Source: Aspergillus flavus (Eukaryota > Ascomycota > Eurotiomycetes > Eurotiales > Aspergillaceae). From it: a stretch of 64,000 nt of DNA. The stretch is taken from contig NC_092410.1 of assembly GCF_009017415.1 (NCBI RefSeq), forward strand, positions 310,001-374,000. Direction: 5' to 3'. The notes beneath the pieces were generated by a model. The model did not search any database, was not told the DNA's origin, and saw only the letters and a program-made list of their open reading frames with translations. Positions 11,423-22,675 of the stretch are shown in pieces. The translations under genes were made by a program, and so were the position numbers. Within the stretch, counting starts at the first letter, position 1; each line of letters opens with the position of its first letter.

Positions 11423-11635
11423 ATCACTACAGCCAATAAAATCATATGGATTATTGTTAAGTAACTTTGTAGTTGATGTGTGACGTTTAAACAAGCGCTG
11501 CATGGGAGCCGGCGTCCGATATCAGTAGACCATCACGTATGTTACTATGTACCTCTATTGGCGCACGCTGGGGGAGAGATATTTTAATAGATGCAAGATT
11601 AGCCATCGTACTGAGCTCTTGATCCACTCCAACTA

Positions 11636-12688
11636 TCAATGTCCAAGGATTGCCCTGACCTCCACTGAAATAGCATCCGCTACCTGCTCTGTCGTAGAGC
11701 GTCCTCCTAGATCTGGAGTCAAGGTCCTTCCAGCTTCAATCACTCGAGTAACTGCCTCCCGTATCGCCTCAGATCCTTTCCCGTACCCAGCATGAGCCAG
11801 TAGTTCTGCCCCTGATAGAATCAGTGCAATAGGATTAGCTGCCCCTGTTCCCGCAATATCGGGTGCAGCCCCATGTGCAGCTTCAAAGGTCGAAGCACTA
11901 TCACCTATATTCGCACCAGGAGCCAGACCAAGTGACCCTGCCAACCCAGCAGCCAGATCAGAGAAAATATCACCATATTGATTTACAGTGACCACAACAT
12001 CAAACCAACAAGGATCGCGAACGACAGAATAACAAGCGGCATCGATCATCATATCATCACCCACAATATCGGGGTAAAGCCGAGCAACTTCTTGAAACGT
12101 CCGTAGGAAAAGTCCATCCGTTTCATGGAGGACATTTGCCTTGTGCAAGCATGAGACCTTCTTTCGACCATGCTTCCGTGCATATTCAAATGCATATTGA
12201 GACACCTTCCATGACGCACTCCGGGTCACCCGTTTGATCGCTTCGGCTGCTGCACCATCCTCGAGTGGTTTTTCCCACCCGATATAGGTATCTTCAGTGA
12301 TCTCGCGCATGATGACCATATCCATCTTCTCATGACGCCCAGAGATACCCACATATCCTCTAATCGGTCGCGGATTGACGAATAAGTTCAACTCCCGCCG
12401 GATGGCATTATTGATTGAGGGATATGTCACCACGGAGCCATCCGTCTGCGTACAACTGATACGGCCATGAAGCTTTTCTGCTAGCAGTGGAGCTTTGATA
12501 CAAAATTTCACGTCCTTTATGCGTTGAATGACTTGAGGTGGCAAAGCATGTCCATACAGCCTAACCGCCTCATCTGCGATAGGGATGAAGTCCCATTCTG
12601 GCTGGATGCCAGTTGCTTCAATGACGCGGATAGTGGCCGCTGTGATCTCGGGCCCGATTCCGTTGCCTTTGAGAACTCCAATTCGCAT
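11636..12688 (-). CDS. Isocitrate/isopropylmalate-type beta-decarboxylating dehydrogenase
   Basis: Single exon, 350 residues, the normal family size. These NAD(P)- and Mg-dependent enzymes oxidise and decarboxylate 2-hydroxy acids bearing a 3-carboxylate (isocitrate, isopropylmalate, homoisocitrate, tartrate). Hallmarks are GNGIGPEIT at the start, the LNLFVNPRPI Arg, REITEDTYIG, the catalytic Lys in HKANVLHETDGLF, the metal-binding Asp block in VTVNQYGDIFSDLAAGLAGSLGL and AAHGAAPDIAG. No mitochondrial presequence is seen, unlike housekeeping fungal NAD-isocitrate dehydrogenase subunits. That and the cluster position argue for a dedicated catabolic enzyme. An everted TCGGA/TCCGA pair lies 162 bp upstream. 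Confidence 0.87.
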   Translation of the reverse strand: MRIGVLKGNGIGPEITAATIRVIEATGIQPEWDFIPIADEAVRLYGHALPPQVIQRIKDVKFCIKAPLLAEKLHGRISCTQTDGSVVTYPSINNAIRRELNLFVNPRPIRGYVGISGRHEKMDMVIMREITEDTYIGWEKPLEDGAAAEAIKRVTRSASWKVSQYAFEYARKHGRKKVSCLHKANVLHETDGLFLRTFQEVARLYPDIVGDDMMIDAACYSVVRDPCWFDVVVTVNQYGDIFSDLAAGLAGSLGLAPGANIGDSASTFEAAHGAAPDIAGTGAANPIALILSGAELLAHAGYGKGSEAIREAVTRVIEAGRTLTPDLGGRSTTEQVADAISVEVRAILGH

Positions 12689-12849
12689 GATGGCTTGAAT
12701 AGCAATTCCAAACAGAAACCTGTTAATAGGAAGAAGTGCATCTACGAGGTATGCATGATCAGAAATTCTTGGGATCTGATATGGTTGCAGATACTATTAG
12801 GTGAAAACCCATGCGAGCAATTCGGCTTACCCGAGGTCTACGAACACGA

Positions 12850-12863
12850 TCGGATAGATCCGA
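12850..12863. promoter_or_regulatory. TCGGA-N4-TCCGA everted repeat
   Basis: Two half-sites (12850-12854 and 12859-12863) lie upstream of the IDH-like gene. They resemble the inverted pair at 200-214 and could be bound by a zinc-cluster regulator. Inference only. Confidence 0.25.
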
Positions 12864-13257
12864 AATCATGATGGAAATCCACCCATATCACCATTGGTGC
12901 TGTAGACTAGCCATTTATTTGATATTCTTAACGTTGTAAATTAGAAAATGATAGTAACGTTTATTACACTAGGACTAGGGGATCTAAGGCTTGAGTGAAT
13001 CCAGGCTTCAAGCATTCAATTAAAAAAGACATGCGAATGGATGCCGAGAAACAACTACTCCAAACCCTGGAAGAGGATATGCCATTGAAAAGCTTTCCAA
13101 AGGTAGTTGTCAGCTACATAAACAAATAAAAAAAATTAGACACCTCTAACCGCCTGGACTACTCTGATTCGGTCTTGACCGACAATATGTTCCTTGCCTT
13201 TGTGTGCCCGACAAGCAGATGTAGCATCATACTATTGAGGTTGACAAAAAGGGCCCC
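12864..13257. other. AT-rich intergenic spacer
   Basis: I see no gene or repeat in this stretch. It separates the catabolic cluster from the secreted-protein gene and is a natural cluster boundary. Confidence 0.5.
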
Positions 13258-14656
13258 TTAGGCACGATCGCAACCGGGATACTCCAAATGCTGAAGAGTG
13301 TCAAGTCCGTTTGGCCAGCATTGTGCCATATAAGCATTGCCCCATTCCTGGCACAGTTCAAATGCATTCCCACGGCCTGTTGGATGTCTCATAACTCCCG
13401 CAAGCAGCCAATTATTACCCACCTGAGCGAGGCTGGGAGATTCGGGTCAGCATATCAGCGTTGCTAAACTAAAAAGGAGACAGGCACTTACATTACACGC
13501 ATCGCTCCCGGAGCCTGGCCGGAGTAAATCTGTCCACGCAGGATAGGAAATTCCTGCAGACGTCGGTTCCTAAACTCCTCGGGTATCTGCAACGCCTCGC
13601 GATTGTTGAACTGATGTGGGTAACGATTTCCTGTATATAAGGATGCGGAGTTAGTCGAAAATCGATGCTGCCTAGGAATTCTATCACTCACGCCCTACTT
13701 GGGTATTGGCCTCAAGATGCTTCTTGGCCTCTTCAAACGCCCCCCAGACATCCCACTCGGGTGGTGTGTTCTCATCATCATTCTGCCGCTTGCCGATAGT
13801 ACCCCCTTTTCCGATGAATCGGGGGCAGGAACCTACTCCACTGCTTGGCTCGTCAATACTCAAAGGTTTCTGGTCTTGGTCAAGCCACTTGTCCAGCCCC
13901 AGCTCCCCTTTCCACACGATCTGCCCAGTACCTGGTGTCCACTGTAGCTTTGGGGTCAACCATTCATTCAACCCATTAAATTGTTTGTTCTGCAAGTCGC
14001 GCCCTAGACCGACATGATGTGCTGTGACTGTGATATCTGTGTGCGATGGCTCGGGTCAGTGATATAGGACCTGAAAAAGACTGGAAGTAGGATTCACCCT
14101 GGATTTTAAACCCTCCCTGCAGGACAGCTGACCACTGTGTGTCTATCGAAGGGTTATGAGGCGGCAGTACAGCAATACTAACATTGCTCAGGTCGTTCAC
14201 CGAGACGCGGTCTTTCTGAAAGGCTTTCTTCAAGTCGAGCTTGACCTCTGCCCGATCACCTCGGGAAGGTCCGTCAAAGACCTTGAGTATATTGTTATAC
14301 TGTTGCACGCCTTTATCAGAAAATTCCCAGATCGTGGATATCTGACTCCAGACGCCTCCAAATGTGCTTTCCGCATCGCCAAAGGCAAAGAAGATACGGT
14401 AGTCCGTGCCGGCATAGTAGGAGTCAGCCACATGCATCTGCACGGTCACACTATCGATATCATCAGAGTACGCCTGACGCTTTTCGTACGCGACCTGCTG
14501 CCGTGGTTCAATCAACTGCGACACGCTACTCATAACACACACGTCACCATCCGTGCATGCATTTTGCGGTGCGGTCAACAATGGGCCAGGTGTGGCATCG
14601 CGGTGAGGAAGCCCAGCCGCAAGGCCGAAGAGGGCTGCAACAAGAAACAACAACAT
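13258..14656 (-). CDS. Secreted protein with PLAT-like segment, function unknown
   Basis: Exons 14656-14098, 14036-13692, 13630-13492 and 13432-13258 give 405 residues. The N-terminus MLLFLVAALFGLAAGLPHRD is a signal peptide. After a Gln/Ser-rich linker, VTVQMHVADSYYAGTDYRIF followed by FAFGD resembles the AGTD strand of PLAT/LH2 domains. A Trp-rich C-terminal half follows (LNEWLTPKLQWTPGTGQIVW and NNWLLAGVMRH). The final exon joins via a GTAAGT donor and CCCAG acceptor so that ILAQVGNNWLL continues in frame. I do not recognise a catalytic motif. Secretion is well supported; the PLAT assignment is tentative. A fungal enterotoxin-like identity was considered and not supported. Confidence 0.7.
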
Positions 14657-16111
14657 TTGCCGTAATATGTGAGCACTGTTCAATTCTATGTTGAAATAGA
14701 TCTGTTTATGTTGATGACAAGGGATATAGGTCACTTTTGCAGGGGCATGACGGCCTATTTATGTTCTATGCCAGCCGGATTCACATCCTCCTGAGTACCT
14801 TAGCATCCAACACGTGTGGTGAGCTGGGTTGCCGATGTGACGACGGAATGTACAGGCTGAACTGTCTGTCAATAGATCAAAGGATGGTCAAGCTTGGCGC
14901 TTCGTGGTATGATCAGATACATGCGCTACAAGTGCCCTGCCGGGCTTAGAATCGAGGCTGTGTAGATCTAGACCTTGGCATGGTTGAGAGAGCAGTAAGT
15001 CACGATGTAGATTGAGGGGTATGGATGAAGTATGAAGTAAACTGGATCCACAAATGCCTCTGATTGAGATGCGCCACCTCATCTGACTTAGATACTGAAG
15101 TGAAGGAAATGAAACCTACTATTTACATCCAATTAATGGCTCACTCCAGGTCCCTCCCCAGAGGCCGCACGACGGTTTTCATAATGCTTCCGAATACGGT
15201 GAATGCAGGACCAAGGCCACACAGATGTCAAGGATATGCGTGACACCTAGGGCGAGGCTAGGGAGCAACTTCAGCAGAAGACGTCTGCCAGACCTACCTG
15301 AGTCGTCCACCCTTTTGGTCCTAGGTCGTCTAAGCCCACTCGCTTATGTAGTACGCTAATGCCGGTCGGTGGTCATAGTGTTTGTCCAATTCGAGCCAAA
15401 TAAACGTCCCGTCTTGGCTTCAAACTGGCGACTGCTTGCGTGGAGAACGTCGCATTGTATTTCTCCACTCCGGACGGTTTTACTCTAATGTATGATTATC
15501 CCTTCGATTGGGATCACCTATCCCCAGGTGAAACATGAGGCAACATCGGGAGTCCCTCAGGATACTCGCTGCGGCTGAAATTAGGGTCATATCCATCAAT
15601 CACGCAAGTATATCGTTCGCTCTGGATAAGCATACATACATACTTAACGGTAGCTATATCAGCGCATAAAGTATTACAAGCTTCCGCGGAGATGTGTCAA
15701 GATGAAGCAGGAAGGGTTTACCTTATCACCCGCCACTCAACCACGACCGTCCTGGTTCTTGGGTTACATGTGGATCTCCCTTGGCTTCTATAATAAGGCT
15801 TGTCTTTTTGTCCTCGTGGAAATGGCACGTAAACGATGATCGACCGACTAGTGTCAACCTTATGTGGCATGTTATCAGATTATGATGAAACAAATTATTT
15901 GGATTCCTTCTTTTTAGCCCGGTCTGGCCCAAAGGCCAAGACCTAGACGATCCCAACGGTCCTTGGCACTTCTCAATCTCAGATACAGCCTGGAGATCGG
16001 CAAGTGAAAATCACGTCACCGAGGATCTCGTCAAGGATATTTTCTTGGTGGTATCCTCGATTTCTTTCCTTGAACTCTTTCATATCTGCTAGCCAGCCCA
16101 CGAGAAGCACC
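14657..16111. other. 1.45-kb intergenic region
   Basis: No gene is supported. Short frames have no recognisable domains and no convincing splice partners. It must contain promoters for the genes on both sides. Confidence 0.45.
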
Positions 16112-17083
16112 ATGTCCTTAGGCCTCCGTGTGACAAACATCCATGACGAAATGGACCAGATGGAACAGAACATAGTCCGAGCTGTTGGGAGAGCCCTTGC
16201 AGATTCAAATGCGGAATCTGCACGAGTTGCGGCAGATACCATCGACCGACTCATTCGCATGAAGTATATCGAAGAAAGGGGAAATGGGAATGCAGAAGAC
16301 CTTGAGACCTTCCTCTGGCAGCTGTGGGATATTGTCATCCAAGGCGCCCGCGAGATTCTCCATGACCACCCCCTTCAAGACAGGCTCGTGGAGCTAGTCA
16401 GTGCTTTGACAGAGATACCCCCAGTGACCGTGGAGCTTTGGGAGGTAAGCTTGATCAATATATATTTAATCTGAAGACGTGCGCTTGAGCTGATATTTAC
16501 ACCCTGCAGTCGAAAACGTGTCTCTGGACCGATTTACCGCTCCTAGGGCCCAGTATGAGAGAGGCATGGATCTGTGAGTCGACCTTTATGGAGCATCAAT
16601 CGCTCACCCTGTCATCTGAATATCTAACCACTTTCCATTTGCGTAGCACCAACACACAACAATAGCAAACCCACGAGCGACGAGGTAGTGGAGTGGATCA
16701 ACCTTAACGCCTTTGCTGCCAGGCTCCTAAATCTTCATGCGATCTCGTGGACTGAATTTGCAGTTTGGGAACTTCGAGCAGCGCTAGAAGAACCGTGTGA
16801 GGGGCAGGCTCTCGAGTGCAACGTAGTTGTGGCAATGGTGTGGATCAAGCATGCCGGTCATATTCTCTATGCCCTTGCAGTCAATACGGGCGAAGACACC
16901 GACATCCTCGAAGCTGCCAACGGTCTGTTTTATGAGGGGAGGAGTATGTTGTGTCTAGAACGTTGGGAATTCTGGAAGAGGCGGTTTGGTGAACTAGGTG
17001 GGCATCTTGAGGGCAATGCATACCATGTAGCTTTCGAAGCAAGGAAAGAGATGGAAGCAATCGAACGGTCGCACAAAGGATAG
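16112..17083 (+). CDS. DUF3632-type fungal protein
   Basis: Exons 16112-16444, 16510-16573 and 16647-17083 give 277 residues. The all-helical profile, the HDHPLQDRLVELVSAL segment and the later WINLNAFAARL with ALEEPCEG match the pattern of the fungal DUF3632 family, found almost only in Pezizomycotina. No function is established for the family. No signal peptide or membrane segment is seen. The ATG chosen starts MSLGLRVTNIHDEMDQM; an upstream in-frame methionine exists but precedes a low-information leader. The assignment is by resemblance and should be tested with a profile search. Confidence 0.65.
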
Positions 17084-17647
17084 ATGTAGAAAGCTTTATA
17101 TCTAGTACCTAATTCGAGATAATATTCTTACCATGCTTGAATGTGTCTAGTTCCAACTATCGCTCCAACGGCCTTGTTATTGGGATACTTATTACTTAAT
17201 CCGCATATGTGTCCATTATAGACTGAAATATAACTATACATTAGTCTTAGCAATCAAAAATCTTACTTCCACCTTACTACGTATACGTTGATCAAACTTA
17301 GTCTACTGTACCTCTTAGGATGTCTGCCAACACGAGCTCACATCGTTATCTGATGGGAAATACCACATGGACCCCTTTTTTCCGCGCAAACATGAGCTAG
17401 TGGACGCTTATTTCGTATTAATCATTAAGAGTTTCCATAGAGTTCAAACGGACAGAGCTGGTGGAGCCTTTAGCGGGCATCGTCAGCCTATCCAAGAAAC
17501 AGGGACTGTGGAGCCTTAGGCCCTCCCGACGGTAGCCTAATTTCCGCTGACTGATATTTAACTTACTGATTGCTACGAATACGAACCTCACCCGCACACA
17601 AACCTATCGCAACTGCTTCAGTTCATGCCATAGAGCCATTAGAGAAA
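17084..17647. other. Intergenic spacer
   Basis: AT-rich spacer between two plus-strand genes. No gene or repeat recognised. Confidence 0.5.
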
Positions 17648-18971
17648 ATGGGTGGCTTTCACGTATACTGCGCGATATGTGGCTCAACCTTTTCCAGCAG
17701 GTCATTTATATCAATTGATTCTGACGATGAAATGGGTGATCACACTTACTCTGGAGAGGTTATTGGAGACAGTGATCTGGGATGGCTGGATGATCTCCGC
17801 GCCCTGGGCTTCAACCCAGACGCTGTTGGAGAGAGAAAGTGGGTTGGATGTTATTTTATGATCTGACCTATTGTTCTAACAAATATAGATCTTTTCTTAC
17901 TGGAGATGGATACTATGATGATGCAGTAAGTTACATTTAGTTTAAACCAACAGGAAGACGTTCTAACATAGAAGACAGGGTGCTATCAATGCCGACGCAG
18001 GTGAAGGTGGTTTTTGATATACCTATCAAATTGTTCCTACGTTCTAACATAAAGAAGATCCAAACGTTCCCGTTGGTCCAAACAGTCAACCGCAGGATCG
18101 CTTCTACGCCTATATGTATGTGATTTTCCCATAAATCTTTAGAGTGTTATCCATTTACCTCTTACTGCCTTGCTAAAATTATCTAGGCTCTGGCATGATG
18201 GGGATCAGGAACATATACCTGTTTTCCCTTTTCATAAGTTGTGCTACGAGGAGATTCTCCTTCGATGCTTTAAGGATGAAACAATAAATGGAGACGTTCT
18301 TTATTCCCTCTATAAGGAACTAGTCAATGATTTCTCTCACAATAGTCTTCTTTTAGATTATGGAGATCCCTTGCCCAATTGTGAGCAATACTGGGAATGC
18401 AGGAAGGGCGAAGAGGTAATTCAACCGTATCAGAAGTGAAACATCGATTGACATGATAGTACTACAGCTGCTAGTGACGAACCCAGTGGAAATCTCTCCA
18501 TTGACGAAGTATCTTGATGAGATTCGGGACATAGCCAATAGTGAAAGGGATACATCTGAGCCCCAAGAAGTCCCACAGAGCTTCGACATATTCAATACAC
18601 TTCCCTATGAACTGCGGCAACAAATATTCAGCCTGCTTCCTTTGTCGTCTGTGTTGGCTCTTAGAGCAGCGTCTTGGTCGATGCACACGACCCAACTTCC
18701 AGAGAAAAGCTGGAAAGCAAGGCTGGAATACGATCTCCCTTGGCTCTGGGAAGTTCATGGTATTGATCTGACTGGCTCGCAGAAGCTGGAGGCTAGGCTA
18801 TCCAAGACAATTGTTGAGCTGGAAGGGAAGAGTCAGTATAGGAGTGACAAAGTCGATTATATTCCCGGACTTGCAAATAGAAGGAGGATTTGGATGGTTT
18901 GTGAGGACATTAAAGACATGTATCATGAAACGTTAGCGGAAAGGGCAAAAAGTGAGACACCACAAGTTTGA
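17648..18971 (+). CDS. F-box domain protein with N-terminal Cys pair
   Basis: Six exons (17648-17838, 17889-17925, 17979-18000, 18058-18115, 18187-18415, 18468-18971) give 346 residues. The N-terminus has YCAICG, a short cysteine motif seen in a large family of Aspergillus F-box proteins. An acidic region follows, then FHKLCYEEILL, and the F-box itself at FNTLPYELRQQIFSLLPLSSVLALRAAS. F-box proteins link Skp1-cullin ubiquitin ligases to substrates. Exons 2 and 3 are very short (37 and 22 nt). The first donor is GTGGGT, weaker than the others. A related but broken copy lies at 30116-31200. The substrate is unknown. Confidence 0.72.
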
Positions 18972-19666
18972 ATCCGGGGATTAAGGATGGAAGGAGAACA
19001 TCAGTCAACTATCTTGCCCAAAGGTGTCCGGCTATGCTTATATACCACATACAAAGTCTAGTCATGATCTAAGAAGATGAGCGATTGCACGGGTTATCAT
19101 TTTTCTTGCAGAAGAAAGGAATAGAGCAAAAGCTCCAGCTTGCGGGAATAGATACCTGTGATCCTGCTACGCTTCCCGCTACTTACGTTAATCGATCTAA
19201 ATAACATCTTCAGTCGTGCAAATACAGAATAAGGATCTGCTAATGATACTATAAGTAGCCAAGGGAACAGACCTCAAAGCCCGACATTTGTTCAATAGCC
19301 GTCGGCAATAGGATTGTCCTTGTTCTCATTAATAATGCCATGGCAAATAACATCTAGAAACACGGTGAAATGGAGGGGAAAAAAGATTATGATGTCAGAC
19401 TCTGCAAGGTCACTGCGGCCAACACACCAGGTGCGCCAACATACGATCCTGATGGGCTGGAATATGGGCCCAGAACTGCCTCAAGTCAAGAGAGGCCAAG
19501 CTTTGCGGGGTTTCGATGTCGATCTCCATGTCGGTATAAAATCCACCGATATCCTTCGACCGGATTATTATCCACCCGCATGCATTCCGGACAAGTGAGC
19601 CCCTCATAAATGCCTTCCGAGATCCTGTAACGGTTTGAAGAAAAATAGCGGAAGTACCAAACAAGT
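18972..19666. other. Intergenic spacer before GH28 gene
   Basis: No gene is supported. It holds the promoter of the pectinase gene; no obvious TATA box was noted. Confidence 0.45.
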
Positions 19667-21124
19667 ATGAAGCTATCCGGATCAAGTGCCCTGCTGCTTC
19701 TAGGTTTCGGCCTCCTAGGTCATGCATCGCCGTTGGTCCATGTACAGGGCAAGAATTGCACCGTGAAGCCTCTCGGCCACGGCCAAGATGATGTCCCCAA
19801 CATTCTCCACGCGGTGGAAAAATGTGGCCAAACGCCAGGAGGAAGGATTTCCCTTCCAGCCCCTTACACGTATCGCATTAATCAACGAATGACAACACAT
19901 CTCGAAAGCTCAACCCTTGAAGTAGGTGGGATGTTGCTCTTCAGCGACGACATTACATACTGGGTAAACAATTCCTACCGGATCGACTTCCAGAATCAAT
20001 CAACAGCCTGGCGGATAACCGGTCATGATTATGTGGTTGACGGAGGTCCGGAGAGAGGTGGAATTGACGGAAATGGTCAACTGTGGTATACTTGGGCGAA
20101 GGGAGGGAGCAATGTGTTTGGTCGGCCTATGCCACTGCATGTCTTAAATTCGACCCGGGCGGTCCTTCGCAATATCGCGATTCGTCAGCCGCAGTTTTGG
20201 GCTGTGTTGGTTGAATCTTCGTCGCATGTTGAGTTGGATAATTTCTATGTCAATGCGACTAATTCAGACCCTAATGCCACTGAGGATACAGTTTGGATTC
20301 AAAATACGGATGGGATTGATACGTACAGATCTGATCATGTTACGATCACCAACTGGGTGTATGAGGGTGGGGATGATGCGGTGGCATTCAAACCGAACTC
20401 GACCAACATTCATGTTGAGAATGTGACAGTATATGGAGGACCAGGGATTGCATTTGGTTCGCTGGGACAGTATCCTGACAGGTATGATATTGTCGAAAAT
20501 ATAACTGTGAAGAATGCCAATGTGAGTCGGAGAGACGAAATGCTTCAAGATGAAAGCACTAATATAAGCAGTTTCAACCGTCCTCCCAACGAGCGATGAA
20601 CTCCGGAATATACTTCAAGAGCTGGTAAGTCCTGCATTCCACAATATATCGTATTAACTAATCTTATCCAGGATCGGTGTCAACTTCGGTGTCCCTCCGA
20701 ACGGAGGTGGAAACGGCCATGGCTATGTGCGCAATGTGACTGTCGAGGATATCACATTCAAAGATGTACAGTTACCGATATACATCGACACATGGTAAGC
20801 AATGCCCAACGGACTGCAACACACAGGCTAACAGAACCTAGCCTGAGCTACCTATTCGATCAAAATGTTACTCAGTACTGCGATACATCCACATTTCGAT
20901 TCGACGATCTACATTTCAGAAACATTAGTGGAAATGGGCTTGCTACTCCCACTAACTACACAGGCAGAAATATTACATTCGCAGTATCCATGATCTGTTC
21001 GAAGGAGGCACCATGTACCGATATTACATTCGAAGATGTGGATATCAAACTGCCTGAGTCGTATAGCGGGAAGAGTGTTCTGTGCGAGAACGCCGGTGTG
21101 CAAGGCCTTGAGTGCAACTCATAA
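19667..21124 (+). CDS. Secreted GH28 pectinase, exopolygalacturonase / exo-rhamnogalacturonase type
   Basis: Exons 19667-20521, 20572-20624, 20672-20794 and 20842-21124 give 437 residues. [20 protein letters not shown] is a signal peptide. Many NxS/T sites fit a secreted glycoprotein. GH28 catalytic acids are present in NTDGID (213-218) and GGDDAVAFK (234-242). The usual GHG motif of polygalacturonases is [14 protein letters not shown] (257 onward), so the active-site His is replaced, as in the exo-rhamnogalacturonan/RgxB-like branch. The protein would release terminal sugars from pectin outside the cell. Introns split exons at short intervals in the 3' half. Exact substrate is not certain. 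Confidence 0.87.
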
Positions 21125-21956
21125 TCATCAGGTTTTATTAAAACTGGGAATATGCGGGATCAAAACTCTGGTGAGATTCGAGTGAGACTTATGTGGAAAA
21201 GTGCCCATAGTGGTCTTCCAGGGAGTCCATGTCGCATAACACAATAAGCAGCTAGACGCCTCGTCCTTGCATCTTGAAAAAGGAAATACCCTTCCAGTTT
21301 AAAATAAAATGAGATATGCTCAAATAAAAGGCCCTTTTTCAATGAAGTCATACCCTTAATTCTCAAGGTCAGTTTCTAATTTTAACCCAGCATCGATATT
21401 CCGCCTCCTATCTTGGCATGACATAGCACTAACCAACATCATTGGCTCTGATTACCTTCCCACGTAGAGCTACTATCAATTATGCAGATGCAGAGTAAAG
21501 AGCCAATGAAGGTTCCTCGTCCTAGTGGAAAACTCACAAGGTTATCAACGGGCTCGTATTTAGGTGGCAACGGCCAAGCACCGAACCAAGGATTCACCCA
21601 CCTTGCTCCGACGACCTAATCGGATCGATACACGATCTTCACATACCCAAGATCTCAATCAGCGGTCTGATAGGTTTTGAACCAAGGTCCAAAATTGCGG
21701 GGAGCAAGCCGTGGCACTGACTTCTTGTGAGAGGATCACAGATTGAGTCCTGTGGTAGAACTGTCACAATGATGCGGTGTCCTTCGTATTCACTAGTCAT
21801 CTGCAATCCCTTGGCCAATCATTGTCATGCTGACTGAAACATAGGGAGTGGAGGAACGTCTGGCTAAAGATATAAGAGGATCTGGCAATCGTCAGGACGT
21901 TTCTCAATTTCGCTCATAAAACAAACTACCAGAATCAAAAGAACTTATTCGGTACA
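21125..21956. other. Intergenic spacer with TATA-like box
   Basis: No gene is supported. TATAAG at 21871-21876 lies 86 bp before the start of the cysteine-rich secreted protein and is a plausible core promoter. Confidence 0.45.
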
Positions 21957-22403
21957 ATGTATATCTCCAAAGGTCTCTTTCTCCTTTCCACCCCCTTTGC
22001 CCTTGGGGGCCTAGCAGCAGCCGGTGGTTGCGGCGATGCTGATGCCTGCGTTGGGACTGAATATTGCACAACTGCCACCTTCACCACTCCCACAGCGACG
22101 ACTATTACAACTTGTGTTCCCACGCCGACTTGCTTAGGGGTCTATTGTAAGTAGTATTATCTATTGAACACGGACCTACTATAGTAACCATGTCAAGCGA
22201 ATTGTGTCTCTGGTGGTGGAGGCCCAATATGCTGCTCTACCTATTGTGCAGCTACGAAGTGCCGTCCGACGGACCCGAAATGGCCCGGTTGCTCGGAGGA
22301 TCTCGGTGTTTGCTTGGCTGATGAGAACTGCTGTTATAAGAATAAGTGTATTGATGGCCTTTGTCGCAGAGTTAAAACGGAGAAAAGGGCAGTACTCTTT
22401 TGA
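21957..22403 (+). CDS. Small secreted cysteine-rich protein (16 Cys)
   Basis: Exons 21957-22146 and 22198-22403 give 131 residues. The N-terminus (MYISKGLFLLSTPFALGGLAAA) is a signal peptide. The mature part has 16 cysteines: five around a Thr/Pro-rich linker and eleven in the C-terminal domain, with two CC pairs (PICCST and ENCCYKNKCIDGLC). The last segment resembles a knottin-like disulfide fold. A basic tail (RRVKTEKRAVLF) follows. Such proteins act as effectors, antimicrobial peptides or wall-binding proteins; I cannot choose. The second exon is unannotated by simple ORF calling because its codon phase changes at the intron. Confidence 0.75.
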
Positions 22404-22675
22404 AGCAAGGGTGGTCAGGGTTGAGGGAGAATGATGGCTTATCATGCGTGGTGTAGTTATGTGATCTATTGTCCCGGAATTTACAGACTTATATTCATGG
22501 AAGGTTATGGTAGTTTACTTAGTTGTTAATGACAAGTGATCAGGTGAATGGCTCCATTGTATCTCATTGTATAAACTTTAATGCCATCAGCACCAATCAT
22601 ATATTCACTCTACAGCTTTCCAATACACCTTGCAGGAAGTACTCCTTCCAAATTGCCGATTGCAAGTACGTGCGT
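22404..22675. other. Convergent 3' spacer
   Basis: Short spacer between the ends of the cysteine-rich gene and the deuterolysin gene. No feature recognised. Confidence 0.4.

Noticed and set aside
13258..14656. Possible fungal heat-labile enterotoxin-like protein
   Set aside because: The ADP-ribosyltransferase motifs expected in that family are not visible; only secretion and a PLAT-like segment are supported.
14156..14665. Plus-strand frame of 169 codons
   Set aside because: It is the antisense shadow of the secreted PLAT-like protein exon.
22179..22445. Minus-strand frame of 88 codons
   Set aside because: Antisense to exon 2 of the cysteine-rich secreted protein.
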